64,000 nt of DNA from Anaerolineae bacterium (GTDB taxonomy: Bacteria > Chloroflexota > Anaerolineae > Aggregatilineales > Phototrophicaceae): assembly GCA_022821805.1 (NCBI GenBank), contig JAJECX010000029.1, forward strand, positions 62,001-126,000, read 5' to 3'. Positions within the stretch are counted from its first letter, which is position 1, and the number at the start of each line of letters is the position of its first letter. Position numbers and translations under genes: made by a program. The notes below the pieces were generated by a model. It did not search any database. It was not told the DNA's origin and was given only the letters and a program-made list of their open reading frames with translations. This document shows, piece by piece, positions 9,061 to 18,518 of the stretch.

Positions 9061-9477
9061 ATGCGTCGGCTGATGATCGGGAAAACTACGATCAAGGAGA
9101 CCGCCGGGCATGCCGACGTGGGCGCGACAACCGAGTCGCGGGTGCTGAACGACCACCCTTACGTCAGCGACGAAAAACGGCGGCGCGTGGAGCAGGCGAT
9201 TGCGGCGCTAGATTATCACCCGTCGCAGACGGCGCGGCATCTGCGGGGCAGTCCCTCGGGCTTGCTGGGTTTCCTCACCGATGACGTCGCGGTGATCGGC
9301 TTCGACAACATCGCCCATATCGCCGAGGGCCTGCTCCCCGCGCTTACCACAATGCAATTGCCGCATTATGAAATGGGACGCTGGGCGGTGCAGTATTTGA
9401 TGGGCAATCAAGGCAAAGGCTCGGAGCCGGTGCAGGTGGCGCTGCCTTGCCCCCTGGTCCGGCGGGAGTCGGTATGA
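9061..9477 (+). pseudogene. LacI-family regulator with internal deletion
   Basis: A 138-residue frame that joins the two ends of a LacI-type repressor. Residues ~10-65 match the DNA-binding headpiece (VLNDHPYVSDEKRRRVEQAI, DYHPSQTARHLRG). The frame then passes from GLLGFL straight into DDVAVIGFDNIAHIAEGLLP, PALTTMQLPHYEMG and PLVRRES, which normally lie ~190 residues later at the C-terminus. Most of the sugar-binding domain is therefore missing. The recognition helix is also eroded (VGATTESRV where V-S-x-x-T-V-S-R-V is usual). It is divergent from the GH32 operon and was probably its repressor. It could not bind inducer and is likely inactive. Confidence 0.75.
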
Positions 9478-9481
9478 TCCC

Positions 9482-10726
9482 CTACTCCCCCACCACAATC
9501 TCCCGCGCCAGCTTGAGTAACTCCTCGCGCCGTTCCGCCTCCACATCGCGGCTCTCAAAGTAGCGCTCCAGCAGCTGCATTGGCGTCATACCTTCGGGGC
9601 TAACGCCCAGCCGCGCCCGCGCCCGCCGGTCGAAATCCTTGCTGATGCCCGCGATATGAAAGACGCCCGCCCGTTTCAACTCGTTCACAATGACGCCATC
9701 GTTCAGCAGCGTCTCGCTCTCCGGCGTCAGCTTGATCACCAGACGCACAACGGCGTCCTGCAAGTCGCGCCGCTTCATCTCCGCCAGCACTTGACCGGTC
9801 GGGTTGTCGATGGCGCGGCAATCGGCTTTCAGCGTCAGCATCTTGCGCGCGGGCAGCTCAACGAATTCCCAAGTTGTGCTATCTCGCGCCAGCGCCACCC
9901 AGCAGAAGCCCTTGGCGTCGCCCTCCTCGCCGAAGTCGATGCGCTCCAGGCTGCCGGAGTAGACGACAGGCGGCGCGTCCTCGCGGTCCGCCGTCAGATT
10001 CTGATGGCGGTGGATATGCCCCAGCGCGACATAATCCCAGGTCTGATCGGCCAAGGGCGCAAGATTGGCGACCACATCCCGTCCCAGCATGACGCTCCGC
10101 TCGCTGCCCCAGGCGGCGCCGGCGACGCTGAAGTGTCCGGATAGCAGTCGCGGCGCGTCGGCAGGCGCCAATTCGTCAGCCTTGCGGCTGAGCGAACGAA
10201 GCTGCCCCTGCAGCGCCCGCTCCAGCGCATCGTCTTGCTCGGCAATCGTCATCCCGCGGGTATCGGCATCGGCCAGCAGCCGCGCGCGAATCGGATAAGG
10301 CGCGGCGCCGACGATGACTGCGCCCCGCTTGGTTTCGAGTCGCCGGACTTCATAATCCCCCGCCACCCAAATCCCGGGCACATCAAGCGTCTGGAAGATT
10401 TCAATCGCGTTCGCCTTGGCTGCGCTCATCGGCGCATCGTGATTGCCGACGAGCAGGACAATCGGCGCGAGCTGGGAAAGCTGGTGGATGCGGGCGGCGA
10501 ATTCGCGCTGGTAGGTCGGGTTGGGGCTGCGGCTGCGGAAGGCATCGCCGGCAAATATCGCGAGGTCGACATCGCCAGCGCGCGCATATTCGATCATATC
10601 GTCCATGCGCGCCAAGAAGTCGAGGGCGCGGCTGCTGACACCGGTTTCGGGGTCGGTCTTCCCGTAATTCTCCATGCCGATATGCACATCGGCGAAATGC
10701 AAAACGCGGATCGGCTGGCTCATCAT
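9482..10726 (-). CDS. sbcD: DNA repair exonuclease SbcD/Mre11 family
   Basis: A 414-residue metallophosphoesterase nuclease. Phosphodiesterase motifs are in order: DVHIG, GDAF, GNHD, SGHF and GHIHRH, giving the two-metal site. In the family SbcD pairs with the SbcC ATPase to trim hairpins and blocked DNA ends. No sbcC is in the window. A C-terminal extension after residue 300 (LTLKADCRAIDNPT onward) fits the SbcD capping/SbcC-binding region. It follows a small unknown gene by 26 bases on the same strand, probably in one transcript. Confidence 0.85.
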   Translation of the reverse strand: MMSQPIRVLHFADVHIGMENYGKTDPETGVSSRALDFLARMDDMIEYARAGDVDLAIFAGDAFRSRSPNPTYQREFAARIHQLSQLAPIVLLVGNHDAPMSAAKANAIEIFQTLDVPGIWVAGDYEVRRLETKRGAVIVGAAPYPIRARLLADADTRGMTIAEQDDALERALQGQLRSLSRKADELAPADAPRLLSGHFSVAGAAWGSERSVMLGRDVVANLAPLADQTWDYVALGHIHRHQNLTADREDAPPVVYSGSLERIDFGEEGDAKGFCWVALARDSTTWEFVELPARKMLTLKADCRAIDNPTGQVLAEMKRRDLQDAVVRLVIKLTPESETLLNDGVIVNELKRAGVFHIAGISKDFDRRARARLGVSPEGMTPMQLLERYFESRDVEAERREELLKLAREIVVGE

Positions 10727-10752
10727 TGGCTCGCTTCGGCGTCCGATTCGCG

Positions 10753-11142
10753 CTAGTCGCCGACGCGGTGATCTTCATCGCCCACACCGACCGGCTCATT
10801 GGTCGTTGTGACGCTGGTCCATTGCGGGAAGTCGCCGCGCAAATGGCCGAAGATCGGGCTCTCGTTGCGCAGAATATCGACGAAGGCAAAAAGATCGTCG
10901 ATCGGCATGAAGATGGCGCCCCGTCGATTGGCGATGTCAACTTGGGGATCGGGCATATCGCTGTCTTGCGACAGGAAGTAGACATCGAGGCGATAGCTTT
11001 CCTGGTCGTCGGCGCCGACGCCATTGCAGCGCACCAGCCCGCGAATCCGCGCCATGACGCCAGCGAATTCCCTTTCCTCCAACTGACGCCAAATGACCAT
11101 GTAGTTCTTGATTTCAAATACTGCTACGCGCTGCGCCGCCAT
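10753..11142 (-). CDS. Conserved-looking hypothetical protein upstream of sbcD
   Basis: A 129-residue protein I do not recognise. It has a mixed composition typical of a globular cytoplasmic protein (VFEIKNYMVIWRQLEE at the start, YRLDVYFLSQDSDMPDP in the middle) and an acidic end (GVGDEDHRVGD). No signal peptide, membrane segment or clear catalytic motif is seen. It is 26 bases upstream of sbcD on the same strand, so the two are probably co-transcribed and may share a repair role; that link is inference from position only. Confidence 0.55.
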   Translation of the reverse strand: MAAQRVAVFEIKNYMVIWRQLEEREFAGVMARIRGLVRCNGVGADDQESYRLDVYFLSQDSDMPDPQVDIANRRGAIFMPIDDLFAFVDILRNESPIFGHLRGDFPQWTSVTTTNEPVGVGDEDHRVGD

Positions 11143-11663
11143 TGCTTGCCTTTCTCACCATAATCCCGCAATCCGACGCCAATCGAATCCGCAAGACCTC
11201 GGACACAATGCGTTTCATTATATCGGCATCGCAGTCCGCGCGAAAACAGAGGGAGATCAACAGCTGCGGGTCGAGGCTGGGGCAATTGACTTGGCGATCC
11301 GCGCGAATGGGCGATCAAATTGGTTTCGTCGGCGGAAGCAATCTCAGGTCGACAGCAAATACAGTACAAAAGCGCATACGCACAGCAAGAGCATGAAGCG
11401 GACATAGTTGAGTTGCATTGGTTTCCGCGTCCTTTCTCTTGGTCGATGAATAATTCACTGCAAAAGCGGAACGAGAACGTCGACTTGACCAAACGCGCGT
11501 AGTGGCTGCAAGCGCTCGATCGCATTGCTCGCTTCGTTACATATCTTACAGATTCGCGCGCCATCCTCCCGTACGCCAATCCAACGCCTCGCCTGCGCCC
11601 GCCAAATGGCAGACCAGCACATGCATCTTGTCAGCGGCATGATGGCAATTTAGAATCGCAACG
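11143..11663. other. 520-bp gap between the sbcD operon and the GT2 gene
   Basis: Apart from the possible 24-residue peptide, no convincing gene, repeat or terminator is visible. Short frames here lack family likeness and good start sites. The segment must hold the divergent promoters for the minus-strand sbcD unit and the plus-strand GT2 gene. Confidence 0.5.
11344..11418 (-). CDS. Possible tiny hydrophobic peptide (24 aa)
   Basis: A 24-residue frame that is almost entirely a membrane helix (starts MQLNYVRFMLLL, ends VLYLLST). An AAAGGA element lies about ten bases before its ATG. Its length, single helix and position in a 520-bp gap fit small membrane peptides, but chance cannot be excluded. 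Confidence 0.25.
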   Translation of the reverse strand: MQLNYVRFMLLLCVCAFVLYLLST

Positions 11664-13139
11664 ATGTTGACGCTACTGCAGACCATTTATGCTCTCTGCG
11701 CGCTCTCGCTCGGTCTCTACACGGCGGGACAGGCTCTACTGCTATGGCGCTATTGGCGAACGCGCGGCGCGAATGTAGCAAAGCCCCCCCTCGAGGACTT
11801 GCCCCATGTCACCGTGCAGCTGCCGCTATACAACGAAGCCAATGTCGCCTGTCAATTGATCGATGCGGTCGCCGCCTTTGACTACCCGCGCGACAAGCTG
11901 CTGATACAGGTGCTGGATGATTCTAACGACTTAACCGTGCAGTTGGTGGCGCGGAAGCTGGCCGCCCTGGAAGCGCGCGGCATTCATGCCCGGCATATCC
12001 GCCGGGCGGATCGCGCCGGTTTCAAAGCGGGCGCCCTTGCCGAGGGCTTGCGACATTGCGACAGCGAGTATATCGCCATATTCGACGCCGATTTCTTACC
12101 GCCGCGCGATTTCCTGCGCCGCACCTTGCCACATCTGCTCAGCGACCCGTCAATCGGCATTGCGCAGAGCCGCTGGGGACACCGCAACGCCGAGGAAAAC
12201 AGCCTGACGCGCGCGCAGCGCCTCTCTATTGATACCCATTTCGTGGTTGAGCAGGCGGCGCGCAACCGCAGCGGCTGGCTGATCCCCTTTAACGGCACCG
12301 GCGGCGTCTGGCGGCGCAGCTGTCTTGAAGCGGCCGGCGGCTGGTCATCGGACACGCTGACCGAAGACCTCGATCTCAGCTACCGCGCCCAACTGGCGGG
12401 CTGGCGCTCGCAGTTTCTGCCGGAGGTCGAAGTGCCCGGCGAGATTCCGCCGCAGTTGGCCGCCTACAAACAGCAGCAGGCGCGCTGGGCGACCGGCAGC
12501 ACCCAGTGCCTGCTCAAGCTGGCGCGCCCCATCGTCTCGTCGCGCTTGCAAATCGCGCAGAAAATCATGGCGATTCAACATCTCTGCCAGTATCTGCCGC
12601 AGCCGCTCATGCTGCTGATGCTCCTGTTGACACCACCTCTCTTGCTCGCCGGCGGGCTGGCGGACCTGTCGCTGGCGCCGCTCGGCATCATTGGACTGGC
12701 GCCCCCGCTGATGTACGTTGCCAGCCAAATACGGCTTTACGACTATCGCGGCGCGCGAAGCGCTATGACCGCCTTCCCCGCCCTGCTCTTCATCGGCACT
12801 GGCTTGTCCCTGAGCAACAGCCTGGCGGTGGCCGCCGCCCTGCTGGGCGCCAAGCCGCCCTTTCGGCGAACGCCGAAATTCGAGCGCGACTGGAAGCGGA
12901 ACCGCTACGCTTTATCGGCCGATATAACGCTTTGGCTGGAACTGGCGCTGATGGGCTACGCCCTTTGGGCGGCATCATTGGCTTGGGAGCTCCAGCGCGA
13001 ACTCTTCGTTTACCTGCTGATCTACGCCTTGTCCTTGGCGACTGTGGTCGGCTGGAGCTTGCGCGAAGGCTGGATTCTGCGGCGTCGGCCGCCTGCGACC
13101 ACAAGCCAGCGCGCTGCGGAATTTGCCGAAACCTCTTAA
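11664..13139 (+). CDS. Membrane glycosyltransferase family 2 (cellulose/mannan synthase-like)
   Basis: A 491-residue processive glycosyltransferase. A membrane helix opens the protein, then a GT2 domain with the full D, DxD, TED, QxxRW set: DDSND, DADF, TEDLDLSYRAQ and QQQARWATGS. Several membrane helices follow (from about residue 300), forming the export channel. This layout matches CslA/BcsA-type synthases that make beta-linked polysaccharides and push the chain through the membrane. No cellulose-specific partners (BcsB, PilZ domain) are seen, so a glucomannan-type or other product is possible. Confidence 0.85.
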   Translation: MLTLLQTIYALCALSLGLYTAGQALLLWRYWRTRGANVAKPPLEDLPHVTVQLPLYNEANVACQLIDAVAAFDYPRDKLLIQVLDDSNDLTVQLVARKLAALEARGIHARHIRRADRAGFKAGALAEGLRHCDSEYIAIFDADFLPPRDFLRRTLPHLLSDPSIGIAQSRWGHRNAEENSLTRAQRLSIDTHFVVEQAARNRSGWLIPFNGTGGVWRRSCLEAAGGWSSDTLTEDLDLSYRAQLAGWRSQFLPEVEVPGEIPPQLAAYKQQQARWATGSTQCLLKLARPIVSSRLQIAQKIMAIQHLCQYLPQPLMLLMLLLTPPLLLAGGLADLSLAPLGIIGLAPPLMYVASQIRLYDYRGARSAMTAFPALLFIGTGLSLSNSLAVAAALLGAKPPFRRTPKFERDWKRNRYALSADITLWLELALMGYALWAASLAWELQRELFVYLLIYALSLATVVGWSLREGWILRRRPPATTSQRAAEFAETS

Positions 13140-13185
13140 AAGCCCGCTTGCGCTATAATTGCCCTGAGAGCAGCGAGGCATTGCT

Positions 13186-13608
13186 GTGAAACAAATGATG
13201 GAAGACAAGCGCATTCGGTATCTGGTGGTCGCGGTCTTGGCTGTCGTCCTGATATTAGGTTTGCTCAATATCATTTCGACCGCCTTCAGCCTGATTGTGC
13301 CGCTGGCGATCGTCGCCGCCGGCGCCTTCGCCTTTTACAAAATCGCGCTCGAAGGGCGCGATTCGGCCGATGTGATGGAAGATGAAGTCGCCGAGACTTC
13401 CGGCGCCGTTTCTGATGCTTCGAGCAACGCGGACGCGAGCGAGGACAGCGTTGACGTGGACGTCGAAGACGAAGAGGAAGCGCGTCAGCGGCTGAGCGCA
13501 GTCAAGCGGGCGCAGAGCGATTATTTCGATCGCGCATCGCCGGCGGAAGAAATCCTCGATCAGATCAAGTCGCGCAAGCAGCGCCTGACGGGAGACGATC
13601 AAGAATGA
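13186..13608 (+). CDS. Small membrane protein with acidic tail, unknown
   Basis: A 140-residue protein with two N-terminal hydrophobic helices (YLVVAVLAVVLILGLLN and LIVPLAIVAAGAFAFY), then an acidic, Ser/Asp/Glu-rich linker and a basic end (EILDQIKSRKQRL). I do not recognise a family. The start is a GTG at 13186 with in-frame ATGs at 13195 and 13198 as alternatives. Its stop overlaps the ATG of the MOSC gene by four bases (ATGA), so the two are translationally coupled. Confidence 0.65.
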   Translation: MKQMMEDKRIRYLVVAVLAVVLILGLLNIISTAFSLIVPLAIVAAGAFAFYKIALEGRDSADVMEDEVAETSGAVSDASSNADASEDSVDVDVEDEEEARQRLSAVKRAQSDYFDRASPAEEILDQIKSRKQRLTGDDQE

Positions 13609-14243
13609 AACTGCTCTCCGTCAACGTCTCTCTGCCCAAGACCGTTACGATAGAGGACAGAACTTATTCGACCGGAATCTACAAAGAACCGGTCAGGGGG
13701 CGCGTCCATCTAGGAGGCCTGAACCTCGCTGGCGACGGCCAGGGCGACTTGAAGAACCACGGCGGCGAATACCAGGCTGCCTACTGTTACCCGCATGAAC
13801 ACTACGCGTATTGGGCGGAACAGCTCGCCCGCGACGACTTCGCCTATGGGCAGTTTGGCGAGAATTTCACCACGGATGGCTTGCTTGAAAGCGAGGTCTG
13901 CGTCGGCGATACATTTCGCATCGGCGCCGCCGTAATCCAGGTGACGCAGCCGCGCGTGCCCTGCTACAAGCTGGCGAACAAAATGGGCATCCCCGGCTTC
14001 GACAAGATGTTCTTGCGCGCCAATCGCTCCGGCTTCTATGTTCGTGTGCTTGAAGAAGGCGATGTCGGCGCCGGCGACTCAATCGTAAGAATCAGCGAGG
14101 ACCCCGTCGGCATGACGGTCGCCGATGTCAAGGCCGCGCTCTATCTCGACAAGCAAAGAAGCGTCGCCGAGCGCGCGCTCAACCTTGAGGCGCTCTCGCC
14201 CGGCTGGAAGCGCTCATTTGAGAAGCTGCTGGCGAAAGTCTAA
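13605..14243 (+). CDS. MOSC-domain protein (YiiM-like)
   Basis: A 212-residue cytoplasmic protein. The MOSC fold is marked by GDLKNHGGEYQAAYCYPHEH, the GQFGENFTTDGL segment and the conserved Cys in QPRVPCYKL. YiiM-type proteins use the molybdenum cofactor to reduce N-hydroxylated compounds; other MOSC proteins deliver sulfur to metals. A 3-alpha-type C-terminal tail (TVADVKAALYLDK) is present. Its stop codon shares bases with the stop of the convergent GH51 gene. Confidence 0.85.
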   Translation: MKLLSVNVSLPKTVTIEDRTYSTGIYKEPVRGRVHLGGLNLAGDGQGDLKNHGGEYQAAYCYPHEHYAYWAEQLARDDFAYGQFGENFTTDGLLESEVCVGDTFRIGAAVIQVTQPRVPCYKLANKMGIPGFDKMFLRANRSGFYVRVLEEGDVGAGDSIVRISEDPVGMTVADVKAALYLDKQRSVAERALNLEALSPGWKRSFEKLLAKV

Positions 14244-15745
14244 CCCGCGTTCAAATTCAGCACCGTCACCGAATGGGCTGGGCATTTGATGGTGAAGTCG
14301 CCCGGGTCGTCAACCGTCAGCCGACGTTCGGATATCGATACCGCATCCGGCTGATCGACATCGTTGTACGCGTCGACCGCAGCGCCGTTTACCGTACGCA
14401 TTGTTGCCTGGATGAACTTGCTGGCGTCCAGTCCACGAATGCGACAGGCAATGGCGTCGGCGCCGTGCAGGTTGACCAGCGTGATGCCTACTCGGCCGGT
14501 CGCGGAATCGCGAGTGGCAATGGCGTCCAGGTGGCGCACAGAGGTCGATGTTCCATCATCGGACTCGACTTCAAAACTCGGCGACGCCAGCGCCGAATGC
14601 AGGATCTCTTCGTAGGTGTGATTGGCGAATAGATCGAATACATGATAGGCAGGGCGCAGCACGATGCCCTCGGCGTGGGTGAAGATGGCGCCGACGGTAT
14701 TCACGACGGGCGAGAAATTCGCCATGCCCACCACATCGCAATGGCGCAGGCAACTATTGAGGAAGCAGGCGGTGAAGACGGCGTCCGCCATATTGTAATT
14801 GCTGTTGATATCGTTGGCGTCCATCAGCGCATGGTCAGCCGCGCCAAAGCTCATGAAGTTGGGATGGCACCAGCCGCGCAGATTCCATTCATCAAAGGCG
14901 ATGCGCAGCTTGTCCAGATAACCGAGCGAACCCAGGATATGCTTGACTGTGACGATCCGCTTTTCCGGCTCGAATGCGCGGGCGATGAGATTGTCGTAGC
15001 CTTTCTCGAAGACGCCTTCATTGCTGGCGCGCGACCAATAGCCGTGGATTGATATCCAATCCAACAAGTCGCCGGCTTCGCGCAGCGCCTTGGCGTTCCA
15101 GTCCAGATCAGGTATCGAAGCGATGGCCAGCTCAATCGTATGATCGACGCGCTTCATCATCTTGGCCGATTCCAGCACGAGCCGCGCCCATTCGTCGGCC
15201 GTCTTGGCGCCCATCTCCCAGCCGCCGTAGTTCTCGTTGCCGATGCTCCAGTAGCGTACCCCAAAGGGCTTGTCATGTCCGTTCGCGCTGCGCCGCGCCG
15301 CCCATTCGCCAATTTCGAGATTGCAGTACTCGACCCAGTCCGACATGTCTTCCGGACTGCCGGTGCCGGCGTTTGTGCAGATGAAAGGCTCGGCGCCCAC
15401 CTCGCGGCAGAAACCGACGAACTCATCGGTGCCGAAGGTATTTGGCTCCTCAACGCGCCAGGCTTTATCGTAGTAGGGCAGGCGATTGCCGACACCCTTC
15501 TTCCAGGGATAAGCTGAGACGAAGCAGCCGCCGGGCCAGCGAATCACCGGCGTCTTGATTTTGCGCAGCGCTTCAATGACATCGCGGCGAAAACCGTTTT
15601 CGTCCGACAAGCGGCTGCCCGGGTCGTAGACGCCGCCGTAAACCTGCCGGTGAAAGTGCTCCAGAAAATGCCCGAAGATCATGAAGTCGCGCACGCCATC
15701 GACGTGGTCAGGCAGGATGTCGAGTATCGCCACTTGATTCATCAT
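14240..15745 (-). CDS. Alpha-L-arabinofuranosidase, glycoside hydrolase family 51
   Basis: About 501 residues. It shows the GH51 core: FGHFLEHFHRQVYGGVYDP near the start, VIRWPGGCFVSAYPWKKG, the acid/base segment YWSIGNENYGGWEMG (Glu after Asn), and the nucleophile segment IAFDEWNLRGW. The family removes terminal arabinofuranosyl groups from arabinan and arabinoxylan. There is no signal peptide, so it would act on imported oligosaccharides. The ATG at 15745 has AGGAGA five to ten bases upstream; the longer frame from 15787 adds 14 residues without a ribosome site. Confidence 0.88.
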   Translation of the reverse strand: MMNQVAILDILPDHVDGVRDFMIFGHFLEHFHRQVYGGVYDPGSRLSDENGFRRDVIEALRKIKTPVIRWPGGCFVSAYPWKKGVGNRLPYYDKAWRVEEPNTFGTDEFVGFCREVGAEPFICTNAGTGSPEDMSDWVEYCNLEIGEWAARRSANGHDKPFGVRYWSIGNENYGGWEMGAKTADEWARLVLESAKMMKRVDHTIELAIASIPDLDWNAKALREAGDLLDWISIHGYWSRASNEGVFEKGYDNLIARAFEPEKRIVTVKHILGSLGYLDKLRIAFDEWNLRGWCHPNFMSFGAADHALMDANDINSNYNMADAVFTACFLNSCLRHCDVVGMANFSPVVNTVGAIFTHAEGIVLRPAYHVFDLFANHTYEEILHSALASPSFEVESDDGTSTSVRHLDAIATRDSATGRVGITLVNLHGADAIACRIRGLDASKFIQATMRTVNGAAVDAYNDVDQPDAVSISERRLTVDDPGDFTIKCPAHSVTVLNLNAG

Positions 15746-15854
15746 CCGTTTGTCTCCTATGTCCGATTCGCTGTAACTGTAACACATCGCCGCTTTCTGA
15801 AAGGGCTGGAAGGCGGGTCGGGCAATTGAGCCTTCGTGGACGCTGAAATAGTTG

Positions 15855-15927
15855 TGTAGGGGCGAACTAGCAGGTCGCCCGCTTTGGGTTTGTATTCTGT
15901 TCGGGCGACTTGCTAAGTCGCCCCTAC
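15855..15927. repeat. Intergenic palindromic repeat, gtaggggcga family
   Basis: A 10-bp perfect inverted repeat (gtaggggcga at 15856, tcgcccctac ending 15927) with inner copies of the GGTCGCCCGC / TCGGGCGACT arms. Related copies lie at 26270, 26313, 28007, 31887 and 33099. It could form a long hairpin at the end of the GH51 or aldolase transcripts. No coding frame is seen in it. Confidence 0.8.
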
Positions 15928-15986
15928 CTGGTTTTGCTTAAGCGAGTTTCCCGTTTCGCGAGCGCCAAGTCGAGACTTGCCGACAG

Positions 15987-17006
15987 TCATGACACTACCG
16001 CCTCGCCCTCAAGCTCCTCCGTCCAAAGCCCCATCGACGCCAGCCCATTCATCTTGGCGCGGTGAATCAGCGCCGCTTGCGCCGCCAGCGCATTCTCCGC
16101 CCGGTTGTTCCAGATCGCCATCGGCTCGCGCTGCAGGGCGCGGGCGTAGGAAAAGCTCAACTTCCAGGGCAACTCGTAATTCGCGTTCATAGCGTTGAGG
16201 CGGGCGGTCGCGTGATAATCGCTCTGCCCGCCAGAAAGGAAGACAATGCCGGGGATCGCCGCCGGGATTTGCCGACGGAAGACCTTAACCGTCTGCTCGG
16301 CTACGGTATCGACATCGGCTTGCTGAGGGCATTCAGCCCCCGAAAGCACCATACTCGCTTTCACCAGCGTCGATTCAAGATCAACGCGATGCAGGTACAG
16401 CGCTTCAAAGGTCCGGCTCAGCACCCATTCCGTTACGGCGAAGCACGTTTCGATACTGTGATCGCCCAAGAGCATCACCTCGGGCTCGACGATGGGCACG
16501 ATGCCGGCTTCCTGCGAGAGGGCAGCCACCTGCGCCATCACGTATGCGTTGGCTTCAATCGCGTAATAGCTGGGCGTACCCTTACCGATCTGGAAGGCGG
16601 CGCGCCATTTGCTGAAGCCGACGCCTAGCTCGGCGTATTCCGCCAGGCGCTCGCGCAAGCCATCCAGCCCGCTGCCCACCGTTTCGCCAGCGCTGCCCGC
16701 CAATGTGACCATGCCCTTGAAAGGCGAGATGCCGGGAATCATGCCACGCTCAATCACCTGCTCGATCAGCGAGTCGCCGCCGCTGCCCGCCAAGCGGACC
16801 TGCTCATCGGTTATGATGATGCCGCTGACGCTTTCGTTCAGTCCCGGCGCCAGGAAGAGCAGCTCAGCCCAATTGCGATAAGCCTCGTCATCAACCGTTA
16901 TGCCTTCCGCCCGCAGCAAATCCTGAAATGCCGGCGACGGTCGATCGGCCGCCATAATGCCTTTGCCCGCTGCCACCAATTGATTGGCCATCTCGCTGAT
17001 TGTCAT
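15987..17006 (-). CDS. Fructose-bisphosphate aldolase, class I
   Basis: A 339-residue glycolytic enzyme cleaving fructose-1,6-bisphosphate to two triose phosphates by a Schiff base. Class I signs are GKGIMAAD near residue 15, GVGFSKWRAAFQIG, IVPIVEPEVMLLG and the Schiff-base region ESTLVKASMVLSG with Lys at about 217; SGGQSDYHATARLNAMN follows. AADES is changed to AADRP. The gene lies beside a GH51 gene and near sugar importers, consistent with carbohydrate catabolism, but it is not clearly in an operon. Confidence 0.9.
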   Translation of the reverse strand: MTISEMANQLVAAGKGIMAADRPSPAFQDLLRAEGITVDDEAYRNWAELLFLAPGLNESVSGIIITDEQVRLAGSGGDSLIEQVIERGMIPGISPFKGMVTLAGSAGETVGSGLDGLRERLAEYAELGVGFSKWRAAFQIGKGTPSYYAIEANAYVMAQVAALSQEAGIVPIVEPEVMLLGDHSIETCFAVTEWVLSRTFEALYLHRVDLESTLVKASMVLSGAECPQQADVDTVAEQTVKVFRRQIPAAIPGIVFLSGGQSDYHATARLNAMNANYELPWKLSFSYARALQREPMAIWNNRAENALAAQAALIHRAKMNGLASMGLWTEELEGEAVVS

Positions 17007-17155
17007 ATCCGTCTCGATCCGCTTCCTTTGCTGTCAATCCTCAAGCCAAGTATTCTGCATGTTCAGCCAACGAGCGCAAGGTCTGTCCCCTACAAGAAAC
17101 GAGCAATCTTCACAGACTGCTCGCTTTACAATCGTACAGACAAGCCCGTTTTCGC

Positions 17156-18418
17156 TTAGCCGCCGGCGGACCCCAGCGTGCTTAACTGCTCGGCGATCAT
17201 ATCAGGCGTGCAGCGCAGATTTTCGAGGAAAGCCGCGTCTTCGGCTCTGCGTTCCGCCATCGACATTTCCGCCAGCGCGACTTCACCCGGGATCTCGGGC
17301 ATCATACCTTCTGCCGCGCCGGCCTGGACAATGTAATCCGCCTCCGCCAGAAGCGCCTCGGTGATCTCAACGCCCTGCGCCTCAGCCGAATCCAAATTGA
17401 CCGCGACGGCAAAGCTCGGCGTGGAGGCGATGGCTGTTGTCGCGATATCCAGCTCGCCTTCCAGGTAGGCGATTGCCATGCGCGCCGCCTGAACCCCTTC
17501 GCGGTACCAGCCTTCAAATCCGGCCGTGATGGTCACGCCATGGACGACATCCGATACCAGAGAAGAGAAGACCGGAACCCCATAGGCGGCGTCCACGATC
17601 GACGAAATGCCGGTTGAAGAGCCGGTGTGTGGCAAAATGCCGATTGCGTCCACGTCTTTATCCAGCAGCGATTCGGTGGCGATGGCGTAATCGGCCGCCG
17701 TAACGATGGTCGCGATTTCCACGGTGAATCCCAAGCGTTCGCCAGTTCGCTGCACCGTCGCAACGAAGCCGGGTGTTGCCGGGTCATTGGCGTCGCCGAT
17801 GAAGCCGATGCTTGCAAAATCCGGATCCTGCAAATATGCGATCCTGGAGTATTCCCGCAGATCAAAATGCATCAAGGTGCCGGTCACGTTGGGCGGCTTG
17901 ATGCAAGTTGCGGTGGCGAGGCCCGAATCGTGCGGGTCGGTTACGATGGCGAAGATAAGCGCCGGCGGGTCTTCCAATTCGCTCATTGCGTTCACCGCGA
18001 TCATACCCACCTGCGTCGAGACCGTGAGAAATACATCCGCCCCTTCGTCCAGAGCATCTTCCACCATGAGGTTGGCGGTGGGAAAGTCAAAACCGGCATC
18101 ACGATACAGGATGTTGATCTTTTCCCCCCGCAGGTCATTGCCCGCTTCCAGCGCGGCGCGCTCATCGGCGTTGATGTAGCCATAAGTTTCCAGCATATCC
18201 AGCACCGCCATATCGGTTAGCGCGAACGATTGCGACTGGCCAAAACGCAGAAAAGCCAAAGTCGGTACCCTGTCATCATCAGCGTGAACTCCCGCCGGCA
18301 AGAGCAATAAGAGGCTGAGAAGCGCGAGGCACAGCGCTCGACGAGCCAATCGAACGCGCTCGACCGACCAAGATCCAGCATGCGCGCAGCGCCTTCCAAT
18401 TCCAACTAGACGGAGCAT
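17156..18418 (-). CDS. ABC transporter substrate-binding protein (PF04392 type)
   Basis: About 420 residues. After a basic N-terminus and a Leu-rich signal helix (LCLALLSLLLLLPAGVHA) the mature part has the two-lobed fold of the ABC_sub_bind family: INILYRDAGFDFPTANLM, ALIFAIVTDPHDSGLA, IGFIGDANDPATPGF and GVPVFSSLVSDVVHG. Members (for example TrpX) bind amino acids or other small ligands. No permease or ATPase gene is adjacent, so it may be an orphan receptor. The ATG at 18418 has AGGGAGA upstream; the frame continues 11 residues further but without a site. Confidence 0.78.
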   Translation of the reverse strand: MLRLVGIGRRCAHAGSWSVERVRLARRALCLALLSLLLLLPAGVHADDDRVPTLAFLRFGQSQSFALTDMAVLDMLETYGYINADERAALEAGNDLRGEKINILYRDAGFDFPTANLMVEDALDEGADVFLTVSTQVGMIAVNAMSELEDPPALIFAIVTDPHDSGLATATCIKPPNVTGTLMHFDLREYSRIAYLQDPDFASIGFIGDANDPATPGFVATVQRTGERLGFTVEIATIVTAADYAIATESLLDKDVDAIGILPHTGSSTGISSIVDAAYGVPVFSSLVSDVVHGVTITAGFEGWYREGVQAARMAIAYLEGELDIATTAIASTPSFAVAVNLDSAEAQGVEITEALLAEADYIVQAGAAEGMMPEIPGEVALAEMSMAERRAEDAAFLENLRCTPDMIAEQLSTLGSAGG

Positions 18419-18518
18419 CGTGTTTGTCTCCCTAATTGATAGAAGAACCAATACATGTGAGGCATGGTTTCAGTATACGGGGAGAATAAGCGGCATGTAA
18501 AGCCAACCTGAGGCCGGC

